From the NCBI GenBank assembly GCA_024762755.1, contig JANTGX010000093.1, positions 1 through 7,920 on the forward strand: a stretch of 7,920 nucleotides of DNA, in the 5' to 3' direction. The notes beneath the pieces were generated by a model. The model was not told the origin of the DNA, ran no database searches, and saw only the letters and a program-made list of their open reading frames with translations. The translations under genes and the position numbers were made by a program. Within the stretch, counting starts at the first letter, position 1, and each line of letters opens with the position of its first letter. The stretch comes from Gammaproteobacteria bacterium (GTDB taxonomy: Bacteria > Pseudomonadota > Gammaproteobacteria > SZUA-152). Shown here piece after piece: positions 1 to 5,733 of the stretch.

Positions 1-676
1 CCGCTTCGCCCTGCTCTGGTTCCTGTTCGTGCTCGGCTTCTTCTCCCTCTCCGGCACCAAGCTGCCGCACTACGTGCTGTATGGCCTGACCGGCAGCTTC
101 GTCTTCATGGCCGTGCGCTTCGCCGAGCTGCGCTCGCCCTGGCACTTTCTCCCCCCGCTGGCCTTCTTCACCCTCCTGCTGTTGTTGCCAGAGGCCATCG
201 ACGGTGCCCTGCCGGCGGTCGAGGACCCCTATCTGGCGGAGATGCTGGCCACCCATCCCGAGCACATGGGGCTGGCCTGGCGGTTGTATTTCAGCGCCGC
301 CATCATGTTCACCATTCTCGCCATGGGTGAACGGCGGTTCACCGTTGGCGACAAGCTGTTGGCCTGCGGTCTGGTCTCCGTGCTCGGTCTCTCGTTGTTC
401 CTCCTGCCCGCGGTGGGGGGGATGCAGCAGGGACCCATCAAGGCCGCGGCGCAGATCGCCAACGAGCGCCACCTGCGGGTGATCCGCTGGCACCTCAATA
501 CGCCCAGCTTCAGCGTCTATACCCGGCGGGTGACGGAGACCCGCACGCCGCGCGCCGGCGACGTGGTGCTCACCAAGGCCCGCTACCTCGAGCAACTGCC
601 GCCGGGTCTGCGCGTCGGCGAGGTGCTCTATCGTCATGGTGGTGTGGCGCTGGTGCGGGTGGTGAAGGCGGAGTGA
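1..676 (+). CDS. ArnT/PMT-like membrane glycosyltransferase, C-terminal part (partial)
   Basis: This is the 3' end of a gene that starts before the window; it is open from base 2 and ends at TGA 674-676, leaving 224 codons. The visible protein begins inside a membrane segment and contains FFSLSGTKLPHYVL, the conserved late-transmembrane motif of GT39/GT83-type enzymes such as ArnT and related polyprenyl-phosphate-sugar transferases. Three more hydrophobic stretches follow (near PLAFFTLLLLLP, YFSAAIMFTILA and LVSVLGLSLFLLPA), then a soluble tail of about 80 residues with a TPSFSVYTRR stretch typical of this family's C-terminal domain. These enzymes move a sugar from a lipid-phosphate carrier to lipid A, a glycan or a protein on the periplasmic side. 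The catalytic N-terminal loops lie outside the window, so donor and acceptor cannot be assigned. The gene is convergent with the PAP2 gene. Confidence 0.8.
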   Translation, partial: RFALLWFLFVLGFFSLSGTKLPHYVLYGLTGSFVFMAVRFAELRSPWHFLPPLAFFTLLLLLPEAIDGALPAVEDPYLAEMLATHPEHMGLAWRLYFSAAIMFTILAMGERRFTVGDKLLACGLVSVLGLSLFLLPAVGGMQQGPIKAAAQIANERHLRVIRWHLNTPSFSVYTRRVTETRTPRAGDVVLTKARYLEQLPPGLRVGEVLYRHGGVALVRVVKAE

Positions 677-707
677 GCACTCGCCTGCGGTGCGTGGCCG
701 GTCGCCT

Positions 708-748
708 TGATGGGCGTCGGCGCGAAGGCCTATGGGCGACGCCCGTCG
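708..748. terminator. Candidate bidirectional hairpin between convergent genes
   Basis: An inverted repeat GGGCGTCG (712-719) / CGACGCCC (737-744) has a 17-nt loop. The stem extends outward with G-C and A-T pairs and a G-U wobble at 711/745 on the + strand transcript. It sits just after the glycosyltransferase stop and spans the TAG of the PAP2 gene (730-732), which is where convergent genes often share a terminator. There is no T-tract on either side, so it is not a canonical intrinsic terminator and may be a chance product of high GC content. Confidence 0.27.
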
Positions 749-1494
749 CGCCACAACGCCTTCCCCAGGGCCAGTATCGCCGCCGCGCCGAGCAGCCATT
801 GCATGGCCCGTGCCTGGGGGTAGCCGGTGTCGTGAAACAGCAGGGCCACGGCGCAGAGCAGATAGAGGGTACGGATGCCGCGTGCCGGCGTCGGGCGTGT
901 GCCCCAGGCCCAGCGCTCCCCCAGCCAGACGCCGGCCACCGCCGCCAGCCAGCCGCCGAGGGCGCCGGCGAGTAGGTCCGTGGGCCAGTGGGCGCCGACC
1001 GCGGCGCGAGAGACGGCCACCAGCACGGCGAGCAGCAGCAGGCTCGCGGCCAGGCCGCGTGACCCGCCGCGGAGGGCGAATACCCCGGCGAGGGTGAAGG
1101 CCGTGGCGCTGTGTCCGGAGGGAAAGGCGCCGCGCAGCAGGTGGGTGCCGATGACGTGCACCTGCTCCGGCCCCAGCACCGCCAGCGGGCGCGGGGCCCC
1201 CACCAGGGCCTTGAGGCCATGCACCCAGAGGGTGGTGAACAGTGCCGCCAGCAGCAGGGACCACAGCAATGCCGGGTGCCGCCGGCCCAGCAGGCCGGCC
1301 AGGGCGATGGCCGCCAGGGTATCGCCGAACAGGGTGAGGTGGGCCCAAAGGGCATCCGTGGTGAGCGGGCCGAGCCTGTTGAGGGCGAGGAACAGGGAGG
1401 TGTCGCGGTGCTCGGGCCAGAGGGCCGCCAGCCCCAGCAGGCAGAGCAGGGGCACGGCCCAGACGCGCGCGTGGCGCAGCTCGTCAGGCGTCAC
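730..1494 (-). CDS. PAP2-family membrane phosphatase
   Basis: A 254-aa integral membrane phosphatase of the PAP2 (type 2 phosphatidic acid phosphatase) superfamily. All three signature blocks are intact: KALVGAPRP (K95, R102, P103), PSGH (125-128) and SRAAVGAHWPTD (S162, R163, H169, D173). H169 is the expected nucleophile, with H128 and D173 supporting catalysis. Several hydrophobic helices surround the motifs, placing the active site at the periplasmic face. Known members dephosphorylate phosphatidic acid, phosphatidylglycerophosphate, undecaprenyl pyrophosphate or lipid A; motifs alone do not show which substrate is used here. The chosen GTG start overlaps the upstream VOC gene by 11 nt and has a GAGG 6 nt upstream (1501-1504). 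A longer reading from 1575 would run through the VOC coding region and is unlikely. It is the last gene of the purM-purN-VOC-PAP2 unit, so translation is probably coupled. Confidence 0.93.
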   Translation of the reverse strand: MTPDELRHARVWAVPLLCLLGLAALWPEHRDTSLFLALNRLGPLTTDALWAHLTLFGDTLAAIALAGLLGRRHPALLWSLLLAALFTTLWVHGLKALVGAPRPLAVLGPEQVHVIGTHLLRGAFPSGHSATAFTLAGVFALRGGSRGLAASLLLLAVLVAVSRAAVGAHWPTDLLAGALGGWLAAVAGVWLGERWAWGTRPTPARGIRTLYLLCAVALLFHDTGYPQARAMQWLLGAAAILALGKALWRDGRRP

Positions 1495-1888
1495 GGCCGG
1501 CCTCGACGGCCAGCTCGATGAGGTTGCCGTCGGGATCGCGCAGATAGAGGGAACGCAGGGGGCCGCGGGCACCACTGCGCGTCACCGGCCCCTCGAGCAG
1601 CGGCACGCCGCACGCCGCCAGATGGGCGAGGGCCGCCTCCAGTGGGCCGGCGATACGCAGGCAGAGGTCGGCCGAGCCGGGCGTGGGATGGGCGGCGTGG
1701 GGGCTGAAGGGGGCCTCGGCCGGGTGCAGGTTGATCTTCTGTTCTGCACCGGGTGGACCGAAGAGCAGGGCCTGGCGGCCATCGCCGAAGGTCTGCGGAC
1801 GCATGCCCAGGGTCTGCCGATACCAGTCGCGGCTGCGCGCCACGTCGCGCACCGTGAGCACCAGGTGGTCCAGGCCGAGGAGCTTCAT
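1484..1888 (-). CDS. VOC (glyoxalase/dioxygenase-fold) family protein, GLOD5/STM3117-like
   Basis: A 134-aa single-domain vicinal-oxygen-chelate protein. It shows two beta-alpha-beta-beta-beta modules: the first opens with LDHLVLTVRDV (H8) and the second with SADLCLRI (72-79). The ending RDPDGNLIEL carries a C-terminal glutamate (E125). H8, E125 and probably H55 in KINLHP or H67 in HPTPGSADLC are candidate metal ligands. The HPTPGSADLC block and overall length recall the Salmonella STM3117/human GLOD5 subgroup, a comparison made from memory. VOC proteins include glyoxalase I, thiol transferases for fosfomycin, and extradiol dioxygenases; the substrate here is not known. The ATG overlaps the purN stop as ATGA (1885-1888), the classic arrangement for translational coupling, and no strong Shine-Dalgarno precedes it. 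The 3' end overlaps the PAP2 start by 11 nt. Confidence 0.9.
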   Translation of the reverse strand: MKLLGLDHLVLTVRDVARSRDWYRQTLGMRPQTFGDGRQALLFGPPGAEQKINLHPAEAPFSPHAAHPTPGSADLCLRIAGPLEAALAHLAACGVPLLEGPVTRSGARGPLRSLYLRDPDGNLIELAVEAGRDA

Positions 1889-2565
1889 CCCGGCGGCGCG
1901 TCCGAGGGGCTGTCGGCATCCACCTGCACCGGCGCGTTCAGGGGGCGGCCGTCGAGCCATGCGCGACCGTCCTCGCCCAGGCGCAGGCGGCCCTCGGCGA
2001 ACCAACGGATGGCCTGGGGGTAGATGCGGTGCTCCTGCTCCAGCACTCGCTCGGCCAGTCGTTCCGGGGTGTCACCGGGGTGCACCGGGACGCGGGCCTG
2101 GACGATCACCGGCCCGCCGTCCAGCTCGGCGGTGACGAAGTGCACGCTGGCGCCGTGCTCGCCGGCGCCGTCCTCCAGCGCGCGGCGGTGGGTGTGCAGT
2201 CCCTTGTAGGCGGGCAGCAGGGAAGGGTGGATGTTGAGCATGCGCCCGGCATAGTGGGAGGTGAATTCGTCCGTGAGCAGGCGCATGAAGCCGGCCAACA
2301 CCACGAGCTTGGGCGCGAAGCGGTCGATCTGCGCCATCAGCGCGCGGTCATAGTCCTGGCGGCTGGCGAAGGCGGTATGGTCCACCACCACGGTGGGGAT
2401 GCCGGCCTGCTGCGCCCGCGCCAGCCCCTTGGCGTCGGGGCGGTTGCTGATCACGGCACGGACCTCCACCGGCAGCTCGCCGCGCGCGGCGGCGTCCAGG
2501 ATGGCCTGCAGATTGCTGCCGCTGCCGGAGATGAGGACGACGATGGGGAGCCTGCTGGACGACAT
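1885..2565 (-). CDS. purN: Phosphoribosylglycinamide formyltransferase (GART)
   Basis: PurN transfers the formyl group of 10-formyl-tetrahydrofolate to GAR, giving FGAR, the third step of cytoplasmic de novo purine synthesis. The 226-aa protein aligns along its length with E. coli PurN (212 aa). It has the N-terminal phosphate-binding loop SGSGSNLQAI, AGFMRLL, NIHPSLLP with catalytic N111 and H113, GLHTHRRAL, HGASVHFV, and ELDGGPVIVQ with catalytic D149. A hydrophilic C-terminal extension of about 15 residues (ending PSDAPPG) makes it slightly longer than usual. Start choice: a GTG (2566-2568) lies directly before the ATG (2563-2565); both give almost the same protein and neither has a strong Shine-Dalgarno, so ATG is preferred. 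It lies 105 nt downstream of purM, which makes the preceding pathway branch enzyme in the same unit, and overlaps the VOC gene by 4 nt. Confidence 0.98.
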   Translation of the reverse strand: MSSSRLPIVVLISGSGSNLQAILDAAARGELPVEVRAVISNRPDAKGLARAQQAGIPTVVVDHTAFASRQDYDRALMAQIDRFAPKLVVLAGFMRLLTDEFTSHYAGRMLNIHPSLLPAYKGLHTHRRALEDGAGEHGASVHFVTAELDGGPVIVQARVPVHPGDTPERLAERVLEQEHRIYPQAIRWFAEGRLRLGEDGRAWLDGRPLNAPVQVDADSPSDAPPG

Positions 2566-2599
2566 CACGCGGTGGCTGTTTCCGGTCTGGGAGGTTCAA

Positions 2600-2634
2600 C
2601 GCAAAGGGCGCAGAGGCGCAGAGGGCACAGGGAA
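2600..2634. repeat. Degenerate 8-9 bp tandem repeat, CGCAGAGG-type units
   Basis: Four consecutive imperfect units can be read on the + strand: CGCAAAGGG (2600-2608), CGCAGAGG (2609-2616), CGCAGAGGG (2617-2625) and CACAGGGAA (2626-2634), followed by GGCAAA. The run sits in the only sizeable gap of the leftward unit, between purM and purN. It is purine-rich and codon-free, unlike the surrounding sequence. It resembles the CGCAAAGGCGCAAAG-type short repeats I recall as scattered in intergenic DNA of many proteobacteria and other phyla. That link is from memory, and only this one copy can be seen here. Confidence 0.55.
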
Positions 2635-2670
2635 GGCAAATTCATGGCGACGGCCGGACCCTGCGCGACG

Positions 2671-3720
2671 TCAGCGAATCACTACCCGTTCACCGGCCGC
2701 CGCTTCGATCTTGCCGATGACCGTGGCGCTCTCGCCCTGTTCGGCCAGTGCGGCGAGGGTCTGCGCGACGTCGGCCTCGGCCACGCACAGCACCATGCCC
2801 ACACCGCAGTTGAAGGTGCGGTACATCTCTTCGTCGCTGACCCCGCCCTGCTGTTGCAGCCAGTCGAATATCGCCGGGCGTGTCCAGGCCTTGGCGTCGA
2901 TGACGGCGCGGGTGCCCTCGGGCATGACCCGCGGCAGGTTCTCCAGCAGACCGCCGCCGGTGATGTGGGCCAGGGCGTGCACGTCCACCGTCTCGAACAG
3001 GGTCAGCAGGGGCTTGACGTAGATGCGCGTGGGGGTGAGCAGGGCCTCGCCCAGGGTGGTGTCGCCGAAGGGCTGGCCCAGGTCTGCGCCGCTGACCTCG
3101 AGGATCTTGCGGATCAGGGAGTAGCCGTTGGAGTGCGGGCCGCTGGCGGCCAGGCCGATGAGGGTGTCACCGGCGGCCACCCTGTGGCCGTCTATGATGC
3201 GGGACTTTTCCACCACGCCGACACAGAAGCCGGCCAGGTCGTAATCGGAGCCGGCATACATGCCGGGCATCTCCGCGGTCTCTCCGCCCACCAGGGCGCA
3301 GCCGGCCTGGCGGCAGCCCTCGCCGATGCCGCGGATCACCGCCTCGGCGGTATCCAGTGCCAGCTGGCCGGTGGCGTAGTAGTCGAGGAAGAACAGCGGC
3401 TCGGCGCCCTGCACGATGAGGTCGTTGACGCACATGGCGACCAGGTCGATGCCGATGGTGTCGTGTCTGTCCAGCTCCAGCGCCAGCTTGAGCTTGGTTC
3501 CGACGCCGTCGGTGCCGGCCACCAGCACGGGCTCCTGGTAGCGGTCGGTGGGCAGTTGGAACAGGGAGCCGAAGCCGCCGATGCTGTCCAGCACGCCGGG
3601 CCGACGGGTGGCGCGGGCGATGGGTTTGATGCGCTCTACCAGGCGGTTGCCGGCGTCGATGTCGACGCCGGCGTCGCGGTAGCTGAGGGAGTTGGCGGGG
3701 GGGGTGTCGTCGCGGCTCAC
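2671..3720 (-). CDS. purM: Phosphoribosylformylglycinamidine cyclo-ligase (AIR synthetase)
   Basis: PurM closes FGAM to AIR with ATP, the fifth step of de novo purine synthesis in the cytoplasm. The 349-aa product matches E. coli PurM (345 aa) from near the N terminus (SLSYRDAGVDIDAGN) to the end (ERVVIR). Conserved blocks in order are GTDGVGTKL (69-77), HDTIGIDLVAMCVND (86-100), GGETAEMPGMY (145-155), SGPHSNGYSLIRKI (193-206), APTRIYVK-like LTPTRIYVK (228-236), HITGGG (252-257) and FNCGVGM (303-309). The GTG start at 3718-3720 is chosen because AGGAAG (3725-3730) sits just upstream and because it begins the family's normal N terminus. An ATG at 3798 would add 26 poorly conserved residues and would overlap the predicted promoter. 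It is the first gene of the leftward unit and diverges from the DUF2066 gene. Confidence 0.98.
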   Translation of the reverse strand: MSRDDTPPANSLSYRDAGVDIDAGNRLVERIKPIARATRRPGVLDSIGGFGSLFQLPTDRYQEPVLVAGTDGVGTKLKLALELDRHDTIGIDLVAMCVNDLIVQGAEPLFFLDYYATGQLALDTAEAVIRGIGEGCRQAGCALVGGETAEMPGMYAGSDYDLAGFCVGVVEKSRIIDGHRVAAGDTLIGLAASGPHSNGYSLIRKILEVSGADLGQPFGDTTLGEALLTPTRIYVKPLLTLFETVDVHALAHITGGGLLENLPRVMPEGTRAVIDAKAWTRPAIFDWLQQQGGVSDEEMYRTFNCGVGMVLCVAEADVAQTLAALAEQGESATVIGKIEAAAGERVVIR

Positions 3721-3724
3721 GGGG

Positions 3725-3730
3725 CTTCCT
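3725..3730 (-). promoter_or_regulatory. Ribosome binding site of purM
   Basis: The minus strand reads AGGAAG here, with its AGGA core 6 nt from the GTG at 3718-3720. It decides the GTG start over the upstream in-frame ATG at 3798. Confidence 0.7.
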
Positions 3731-3742
3731 GTGCGGGGCTGG

Positions 3743-3772
3743 GCGCGCCGCCGGGCAGGGCAACAGGCGCGC
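3743..3772 (-). promoter_or_regulatory. GC hairpin in the purM 5' leader
   Basis: A perfect 7-bp inverted repeat, GCGCGCC (3743-3749) / GGCGCGC (3766-3772), encloses 16 nt that can form a further short GC stem. If the predicted promoter is right, the hairpin lies between the transcription start (near 3780) and the ribosome binding site at 3725-3730. It could stabilise the mRNA or modulate translation. It matches no riboswitch class I recognise, and GC-rich DNA yields such stems by chance. Confidence 0.3.
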
Positions 3773-3786
3773 GGAAAAGGGGCGTA

Positions 3787-3815
3787 ATGGTAGCGCAAGG
3801 CCGCGCGGCTGTCAC
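3787..3815 (-). promoter_or_regulatory. Predicted sigma70-type promoter for purM-purN-VOC-PAP2
   Basis: On the minus strand, GTGACA (3810-3815) as -35 is separated by exactly 17 bp from TACCAT (3787-3792) as -10. That is 5 of 6 and 4 of 6 matches to TTGACA and TATAAT. The predicted start near 3780 gives a leader of about 60 nt before the purM GTG. Position and spacing are good in a very GC-rich gap, but nothing experimental supports it. Confidence 0.5.
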
Positions 3816-3861
3816 AGCGCCGGGCACTCGGCGGGGCCGGTGGGGTCGAAGGGGTTTGCGG

Positions 3862-3890
3862 TTGACTTGGACACGACCCTCACATAGCGT
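3862..3890 (+). promoter_or_regulatory. Predicted sigma70-type promoter for the DUF2066-hda unit
   Basis: TTGACT (3862-3867) as -35 is followed after 17 bp by TAGCGT (3885-3890) as -10, which keeps the key T, A and final T of TATAAT. The predicted start near 3897 leaves a leader of about 50 nt before the DUF2066 ATG at 3946. It diverges from the predicted purM promoter; the two -35 elements are about 46 bp apart. Confidence 0.5.
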
Positions 3891-3945
3891 GCCATTCGTG
3901 TATCGGGCCCGGGCCGGCGTCGTGGCCAAAGAGATGATGGAGAGT

Positions 3946-5160
3946 ATGAAGAAAGGTGTGGTTTTGCTGCTGTCTCTGGTCCTCCTGCCGATCTCGGTGG
4001 GACTCCGCGCGGCCGAGGTGAAGGGGCTCTATGAGGCCGAGATGCTGGTGCCGGATCAGTCCCGCAGCGAGCGCGGGCTGGCCATGTCGGCGGCACTCGC
4101 CGAGGTGGTGACGCGGGTCAGCGGGCGGCCGGATGCGCGTCTCCAGCCGGCGGTGGCGGCGGCCATCCGCCAACCGGCGCGGTTGTTGCAGCAGTATCGC
4201 TACCGTCCACTGCCGCCGGCGCTGCGCGATGCGGCGTTGCCGGGCAGCGATCCACAGCGCATCCTCTTCCACTTCGACCGCCGGGCGGTGGATCGCCTGT
4301 TGCGTGACAACGGCCTGCCGGTGTGGGGCGCGACACGGCCCACGGTGTTGGCCTGGGTGGCGGTGGAGGACGAGGAGGGGCGGCGTCTGCTGGCCGCCGA
4401 CACCCCGGATCCCCTGCGCCGTGCCTTGATCGACGAGGCGCGCCGTCTGGGGTTGCCGCTGATCCTGCCCCTCATGGACCTGCAGGACACGACCCGGGTG
4501 AGCCTCGGGGACGTCTGGGGGCGCTTCATGGAGCCCCTGCGCCAGGCCTCGCAGCGCTACCGCCCGGAGGTGGTGTTGTTGCTGCGCCTGTATCGCGGCG
4601 CCGGTGGCGACTGGCAGGCCGATTGGCGGGTGGACCAGGACGGCGTCGGCGAGCAATGGCACAGCGACGGCGCCTTGGCCGAGGAGGCGGTGAGCGCGGG
4701 GATGTCGCGACTGTTGGCGTGGCTGTCAGCCCGCTATGCACCGCAGGAGCAGACAACGGCGGGGCATCACCTGATCTTCTCCGTGCAGGGGGTGCGTGAC
4801 CTGACGGACTTTGCCCGCGTCGAGCGCTATCTGCGCTCCCTGCAGCAGGTGGCCGTGGTGCGCCCGCAGGCCTTCGCCGACGACCGCGTGGACTTCGCCC
4901 TGGTCCTGCAGGGGAGTGAGCAGGGCCTGGTGCAGACCATCGCCCTCGGCCGCCTGCTGGTGCCGGTGACGGAGGCCCCGGCAGCGGTGGCCCAGTCCGC
5001 TGCCGGCCGGCTGATCCCGTCGTCGGCCCCGACGGGGCAGGGTCTGGAGACGGCCACGGCGCCGGGCTCCGCCTCACCTTCGCCGGCGGCTCCGCCCAAT
5101 GCCGTGCCTTCCCCCACCGCAGCACTCACGCCGCGGCGGGTCTACCGTCTGCAGCACTGA
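3946..5160 (+). CDS. DUF2066 domain-containing exported protein
   Basis: A 404-aa protein of the gammaproteobacterial DUF2066 family, whose function is unknown. It opens with a signal peptide (MKKG, a hydrophobic core to about residue 19, probable cleavage after LRA at residue 22), so it should act in the periplasm or at the envelope. Next comes the family hallmark: a tyrosine and acidic start (GLYEAEMLVPDQS, 27-39) and ALAEVVTRVSGR (50-61). The mixed alpha/beta domain continues to about residue 340. The last 60 residues are a low-complexity Ala/Pro/Ser tail (about 343-396) ending in RRVYRLQH. The start at 3946 is preferred because it begins the MKKG signal peptide; in-frame ATGs at 3934 and 3937 are alternatives, and GGAG at 3939-3942 is only 3 nt from the chosen ATG. 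It leads the rightward unit, stopping 3 nt before the next gene. Confidence 0.88.
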   Translation: MKKGVVLLLSLVLLPISVGLRAAEVKGLYEAEMLVPDQSRSERGLAMSAALAEVVTRVSGRPDARLQPAVAAAIRQPARLLQQYRYRPLPPALRDAALPGSDPQRILFHFDRRAVDRLLRDNGLPVWGATRPTVLAWVAVEDEEGRRLLAADTPDPLRRALIDEARRLGLPLILPLMDLQDTTRVSLGDVWGRFMEPLRQASQRYRPEVVLLLRLYRGAGGDWQADWRVDQDGVGEQWHSDGALAEEAVSAGMSRLLAWLSARYAPQEQTTAGHHLIFSVQGVRDLTDFARVERYLRSLQQVAVVRPQAFADDRVDFALVLQGSEQGLVQTIALGRLLVPVTEAPAAVAQSAAGRLIPSSAPTGQGLETATAPGSASPSPAAPPNAVPSPTAALTPRRVYRLQH

Positions 5161-5163
5161 CAC

Positions 5164-5733
5164 GTGCACCACCTGCCCAACATCATTACCCTGCTGCGCA
5201 TCCTGCTGGTGGTGCCGGTGGTCATGCTGCTGCTCGATGCGCGCTATGCCGAGGCCCTGATCCTGTTTGCCGTGGCCGGTGTCTCCGACGGCCTGGACGG
5301 TTTTCTCGCCCGCTTCTTCCACTGGCAGTCGCGTCTCGGCTCCATTCTCGATCCGCTGGCCGACAAGCTGCTGCTGGTCTGTGCCTTCCTTGCCCTTGGC
5401 TGGCAGGGGCTGATCCCGACGCCACTGGTGGCGGTGGTGTTGCTGCGCGATCTCGTCATCGTCCTCGGCGCGCTGGCCTTTCATCTGCGTTTCGGTCGCT
5501 ACGAGATGTCGCCGTCGTGGTTGAGCAAGGCCAATACGCTGTGTCAGATCCTGCTGGTGCTGACGGTGGTGTTTGCCCACAGCGGCCTACTGGTCGTTCC
5601 CGCCATGGACACCCTCATCGGCGCCCTCATCGATATCGTCTGGCTGACCACCCTCGTCAGTGGCGGCCACTATGTCTGGGTGTGGGGCCGCCGCGCCCTG
5701 CAGCTGTCGCGCCAGGAGACGGGGCATGAGTGA
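5164..5733 (+). CDS. CDP-alcohol phosphatidyltransferase, probably cardiolipin synthase (eukaryotic/CRLS1-like type)
   Basis: A 189-aa inner-membrane enzyme that exchanges CMP on a CDP-lipid for an alcohol. The full family motif is present: D42-x2-DG(45-46)-x2-AR(49-50)-x8-G59-x3-D63-x3-D67, where the aspartates bind metal and catalyse. About six hydrophobic segments flank it, and PNIITLLRILLV near the N terminus is also typical. The blocks RLGSILDPLADK, LIPTPLVAVVLLRD and SKANTLCQILLV resemble mitochondrial cardiolipin synthase CRLS1 more than E. coli PgsA as I remember them, which suggests CDP-diacylglycerol plus phosphatidylglycerol gives cardiolipin. PgsA-type PG-phosphate synthesis remains possible. 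GTG at 5164 is the start used, 3 nt after the DUF2066 stop with no clear Shine-Dalgarno, which suggests reinitiation. It overlaps the permease gene by 8 nt. Confidence 0.9.
   Translation: MHHLPNIITLLRILLVVPVVMLLLDARYAEALILFAVAGVSDGLDGFLARFFHWQSRLGSILDPLADKLLLVCAFLALGWQGLIPTPLVAVVLLRDLVIVLGALAFHLRFGRYEMSPSWLSKANTLCQILLVLTVVFAHSGLLVVPAMDTLIGALIDIVWLTTLVSGGHYVWVWGRRALQLSRQETGHE
5714..5718 (+). promoter_or_regulatory. Ribosome binding site of the AI-2E family permease gene
   Basis: A perfect AGGAG core lies 7 nt before the ATG at 5726, inside the end of the upstream gene. It decides this start over the in-frame ATG at 5660, which would lie deep in the phosphatidyltransferase gene. Confidence 0.75.

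Noticed and set aside
1495..1575. N-terminal extension of the PAP2 protein from an ATG at 1575.
   Set aside because: It lies wholly inside the VOC gene, encodes a Pro/Ser-rich stretch with no family match, and the GTG at 1494 has its own GAGG and fits the coupled arrangement.
3846..3861. A PurR-box-like sequence (minus strand CCGCAAACCCCTTCGA) upstream of purM.
   Set aside because: It matches only about 10 of 16 positions, lacks the essential central CG step and the dyad symmetry, and PurR is not expected outside enteric-type gammaproteobacteria.
3906..3915. Perfect 10-bp palindrome GGCCCGGGCC just upstream of the DUF2066 gene.
   Set aside because: Short GC palindromes are frequent by chance at this base composition, and nothing else suggests an operator.
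2029..3945. A reading frame on the + strand stays open antisense to purN and purM and runs in frame into the DUF2066 gene, giving a possible 1043-codon ORF.
   Set aside because: purN and purM are unmistakable on the minus strand. The antisense translation is low-complexity, rich in G, A, H and Q, with no domain, and is the expected artefact of high-GC codon usage. The DUF2066 protein has its own signal peptide start at 3946.
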